Assembly (NCBI GenBank): GCA_041890495.1 | Contig: CP169086.1 | Location: forward strand, 2,418,001 to 2,482,000 | Direction: 5' to 3' | Length of the DNA: 64,000 bases | Source: Escherichia boydii | GTDB taxonomy: Bacteria; Pseudomonadota; Gammaproteobacteria; Enterobacterales; Enterobacteriaceae | The notes under the pieces: generated by a model | Database searches by the model: none | Told to the model about the DNA's origin: nothing | Seen by the model: only the letters and a program-made list of their open reading frames with translations | Part shown: positions 62,247-64,000 of the stretch, one piece after another | Position numbering within the stretch: position 1 is the stretch's first letter | How the letters are laid out: the number at the start of each line of letters is the position of its first letter | Position numbers and translations under genes: made by a program

Positions 62247-63635
62247 CTACTTTTTGCGGGAAAGCTTGAACGTCACAAACAGGAATACAATCCACACCGG
62301 CAGCAGGATCGCTGACAAGCGCATATCATCCATCGTGCACATCAGCAGCAAAATCATGCCGAGGAAGGCGATGCAAAGATAGTTGCCGAACGGATAAAGC
62401 AGCGCCTTAAACTGTGTTTCACGCCCCTGACGTCGCATCGCTGCACGAAAACGCAGATGCGCCAGACAGATCATAATCCAGTTCAACAGCAGCGTTGCTA
62501 CCACCAGCGCCATCAGCAGACCAAACGCTTTATGCGGCAGCAGATAGTTGATTAACACCACCAGCGAAGTGATCGCTCCGGAAAGCATCAGCGAGTTAAT
62601 CGGCACACCGCGACGGCTGACGCGAGTCAAAAACTTCGGCGCATTACCCTGCACAGAAAGGCCAAACAGCATGCGGCTGTTAGAGTAAACCCCGCTATTA
62701 TACACTGACAGCGATGCTACCAGAATGACGAAGTTCAGCGCAGAAGCTACCACGTTGCTGTCGAGATTATGGAAAATCATCACAAACGGGCTACTGTTGG
62801 ATTTCACTTCCATCCACGGATAGAGCGCCAGTAAAACCACCAGTGAACCGATGTAAAACAGCAGGATGCGATACACCACCTGATTTACCGCTTTTGGAAT
62901 GCTTTTTTCCGGATCGCGCGCTTCAGCGGCAGTAATCCCAATCAGCTCCAGACCGCCGAAGGAGAACATAATTACCGCCAGCGACAAAATCAGCCCATTC
63001 CAGCCGGTGGCGAAGAAACCACCGTAGCGCCAGAGGTTGTCGATACTGGCTTTCTCGCCGCCGTGACCAGAAAACAGCAGCCACAGGCCAAAGCCGATCA
63101 TACCGATGATCGCCAGCACTTTAATCAGCGCAAACCAGAACTCGGTTTCGCCATATAAGCGCACGTTCACCAGGTTAACGGCGTTGATGATAATAAAGAA
63201 GGCGGCAGCCCAAATCCACGTTGGAACATCCGGGAACCAGTACTGCATATAGATGCCCGCAGCGGTCAGCTCTGCCATTCCCACCAGCACGAACATTACC
63301 CAGTAGTTCCAGCCAGAGAGGAAGCCCGCAAACGGTCCCCAGTATTTATAGGCAAAGTGGGCAAATGAACCGGATACCGGCTCCTCAACCACCATTTCGC
63401 CAAGCTGGCGCATAATCAGGAAAGCGATGATCCCGGCGACGCCGTAGCCCAGCAATACAGCCGGACCCGCCATCTGAATCGCCGGGCCAATGCCAAGAAA
63501 CAGACCAGTACCAATTGCGCCACCAAACGCAATCAGTTGAATATGACGATTTTGCAAACCACGTTGCAGCGTCGGATTCTGATCCGACGAGGCTTCAGCG
63601 CTACCATGGCCTGAAGCGGATGACGCGTCTTTCAC
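62247..63635 (-). CDS. pheP: Phenylalanine-specific permease
   Basis: 462 residues, 12 membrane segments, amino-acid-polyamine-organocation family. Starts at a GTG (MKDASSASGHGSAEASSDQN), with the conserved GGAIGTGLFLGIG and EPVSGSFAHFAYKYWGPFAG. Nearly identical to E. coli PheP from residue about 20 onward; only the N-terminal tail differs. Imports phenylalanine (weakly tyrosine) with protons. Confidence 0.95.
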   Translation of the reverse strand: MKDASSASGHGSAEASSDQNPTLQRGLQNRHIQLIAFGGAIGTGLFLGIGPAIQMAGPAVLLGYGVAGIIAFLIMRQLGEMVVEEPVSGSFAHFAYKYWGPFAGFLSGWNYWVMFVLVGMAELTAAGIYMQYWFPDVPTWIWAAAFFIIINAVNLVNVRLYGETEFWFALIKVLAIIGMIGFGLWLLFSGHGGEKASIDNLWRYGGFFATGWNGLILSLAVIMFSFGGLELIGITAAEARDPEKSIPKAVNQVVYRILLFYIGSLVVLLALYPWMEVKSNSSPFVMIFHNLDSNVVASALNFVILVASLSVYNSGVYSNSRMLFGLSVQGNAPKFLTRVSRRGVPINSLMLSGAITSLVVLINYLLPHKAFGLLMALVVATLLLNWIMICLAHLRFRAAMRRQGRETQFKALLYPFGNYLCIAFLGMILLLMCTMDDMRLSAILLPVWIVFLFVTFKLSRKK

Positions 63636-63738
63636 GTCCTACCCCTGTCTCTTTTTTAGAAGGGGCACGTTTTAACACTTCATGCTGGAGGTAGCAAGGG
63701 ATTGGGGCATCCCTGCCCCGGATAACGAGATGGAACGC

Positions 63739-64000
63739 TTAAAACGCGTAGCCAACCGAGACCTTAAAGGTCCGCGTTTCGCCCTGCGTAATATAGGTAC
63801 CGGAATCGTCCACGCTGGCCCAGTAGTTTTCATTGGTCACGTTGTCGATGCCTGCGCGCACGGTCATCTGGTTTGCATTGTGGTTCACCGCGAAGCGATA
63901 GCGCATCCCCAGATCCAGCGTGGTGTAGCTGTCCAGCTTTTTGGTGTTTGCCAGGTCAGCGTACTGCGCGCCGGAGTGGTTCACGCGGGCGGTGGCGGTC
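63739..64000 (-). CDS. TonB-dependent siderophore receptor, C-terminal part (cut by window edge)
   Basis: The reading frame enters from the right edge and ends with LDLGMRYRFAVNHNANQMTV..AGIDNVTNENYWASVDDSG and FKVSVGYAF, with the terminal Phe and the typical last strand of a receptor barrel (FhuA/FoxA/FhuE-like hydroxamate receptors). The plug domain and signal peptide are outside the window, so the ligand cannot be named. Confidence 0.85.
   Translation of the reverse strand, partial: TATARVNHSGAQYADLANTKKLDSYTTLDLGMRYRFAVNHNANQMTVRAGIDNVTNENYWASVDDSGTYITQGETRTFKVSVGYAF

Overview
The window is a piece of enterobacterial chromosome, most likely from the Enterobacter cloacae complex. The best marker is the nitroreductase at 56992-57645, which matches the E. 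cloacae NfsB/NfsI sequence as I remember it. The backbone follows the E. coli minute-13 map: entF-ybdZ-fes / fepA-entD at the left end, and ybdK, ybdJ, ybdF, nfsB, ybdG and pheP at the right. Budding genes (budABC/budR) and ramA-romA/ramR also fit Enterobacter or Klebsiella. All family calls are by eye from the translated sequence; no database search was run.

Layout. 1-4913: enterobactin synthesis, uptake and hydrolysis with a Fur-box region between fes and fepA. fepA carries a one-base frameshift just before its C-terminal strand. 5028-10941: choline to glycine betaine (betT divergent from betIBA). 11082-12890: secreted FAS1 protein, ECF sigma factor and RskA-like anti-sigma factor. 13221-15689: SDR oxidoreductase plus a benzoylformate-decarboxylase-like ThDP enzyme. 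16623-21656: five-gene peptide/nickel-type ABC importer. 22371-26621: butanediol fermentation cluster with its LysR regulator. 27672-33881: RpiR regulator, class III aminotransferase, carboxymuconolactone-decarboxylase-like protein, polar amino-acid ABC importer and C45 (penicillin acyltransferase-like) hydrolase. This looks like a catabolic route for an N-acylated or cyclic amino compound that I cannot name. 33875-43872: GST/LysR pair, GntR/MFS/isochorismatase-like unit with a double palindromic operator, an AaeXAB-like exporter with an AraC regulator, and a PanE-like reductase.

43978-49566 is a decay zone. ybdK is split by an IS150-type element (45006-46448, 3-bp target duplication), and the adjacent RND pump gene has an internal deletion with frameshift. 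A P2-like P-type ATPase with atypical membrane residues follows, with a divergent 36-residue membrane microprotein (53670-53780) that is easy to miss. 54255-56513 is the ramA-romA/ramR multidrug-response locus with a perfect RamR box. After nfsB come a HigBA-type toxin-antitoxin pair, an MmyB-type regulator with a DHA2 efflux pump, ybdG, pheP and the end of a TonB-dependent receptor.

The intergenic spaces carry many REP/BIME palindromes and a second family of CTCTCCC/GGGAGAG palindromes. No tRNA, rRNA or CRISPR was seen. Compared with the E. coli order, about 39 kb sits between entD and ybdK, so this interval behaves as an accessory-gene hotspot. Several proteins (FepA, BetT/I/B/A) look closer to E. 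coli K-12 than expected beside divergent neighbours such as Fes and EntD. This rests on memory and needs alignment.
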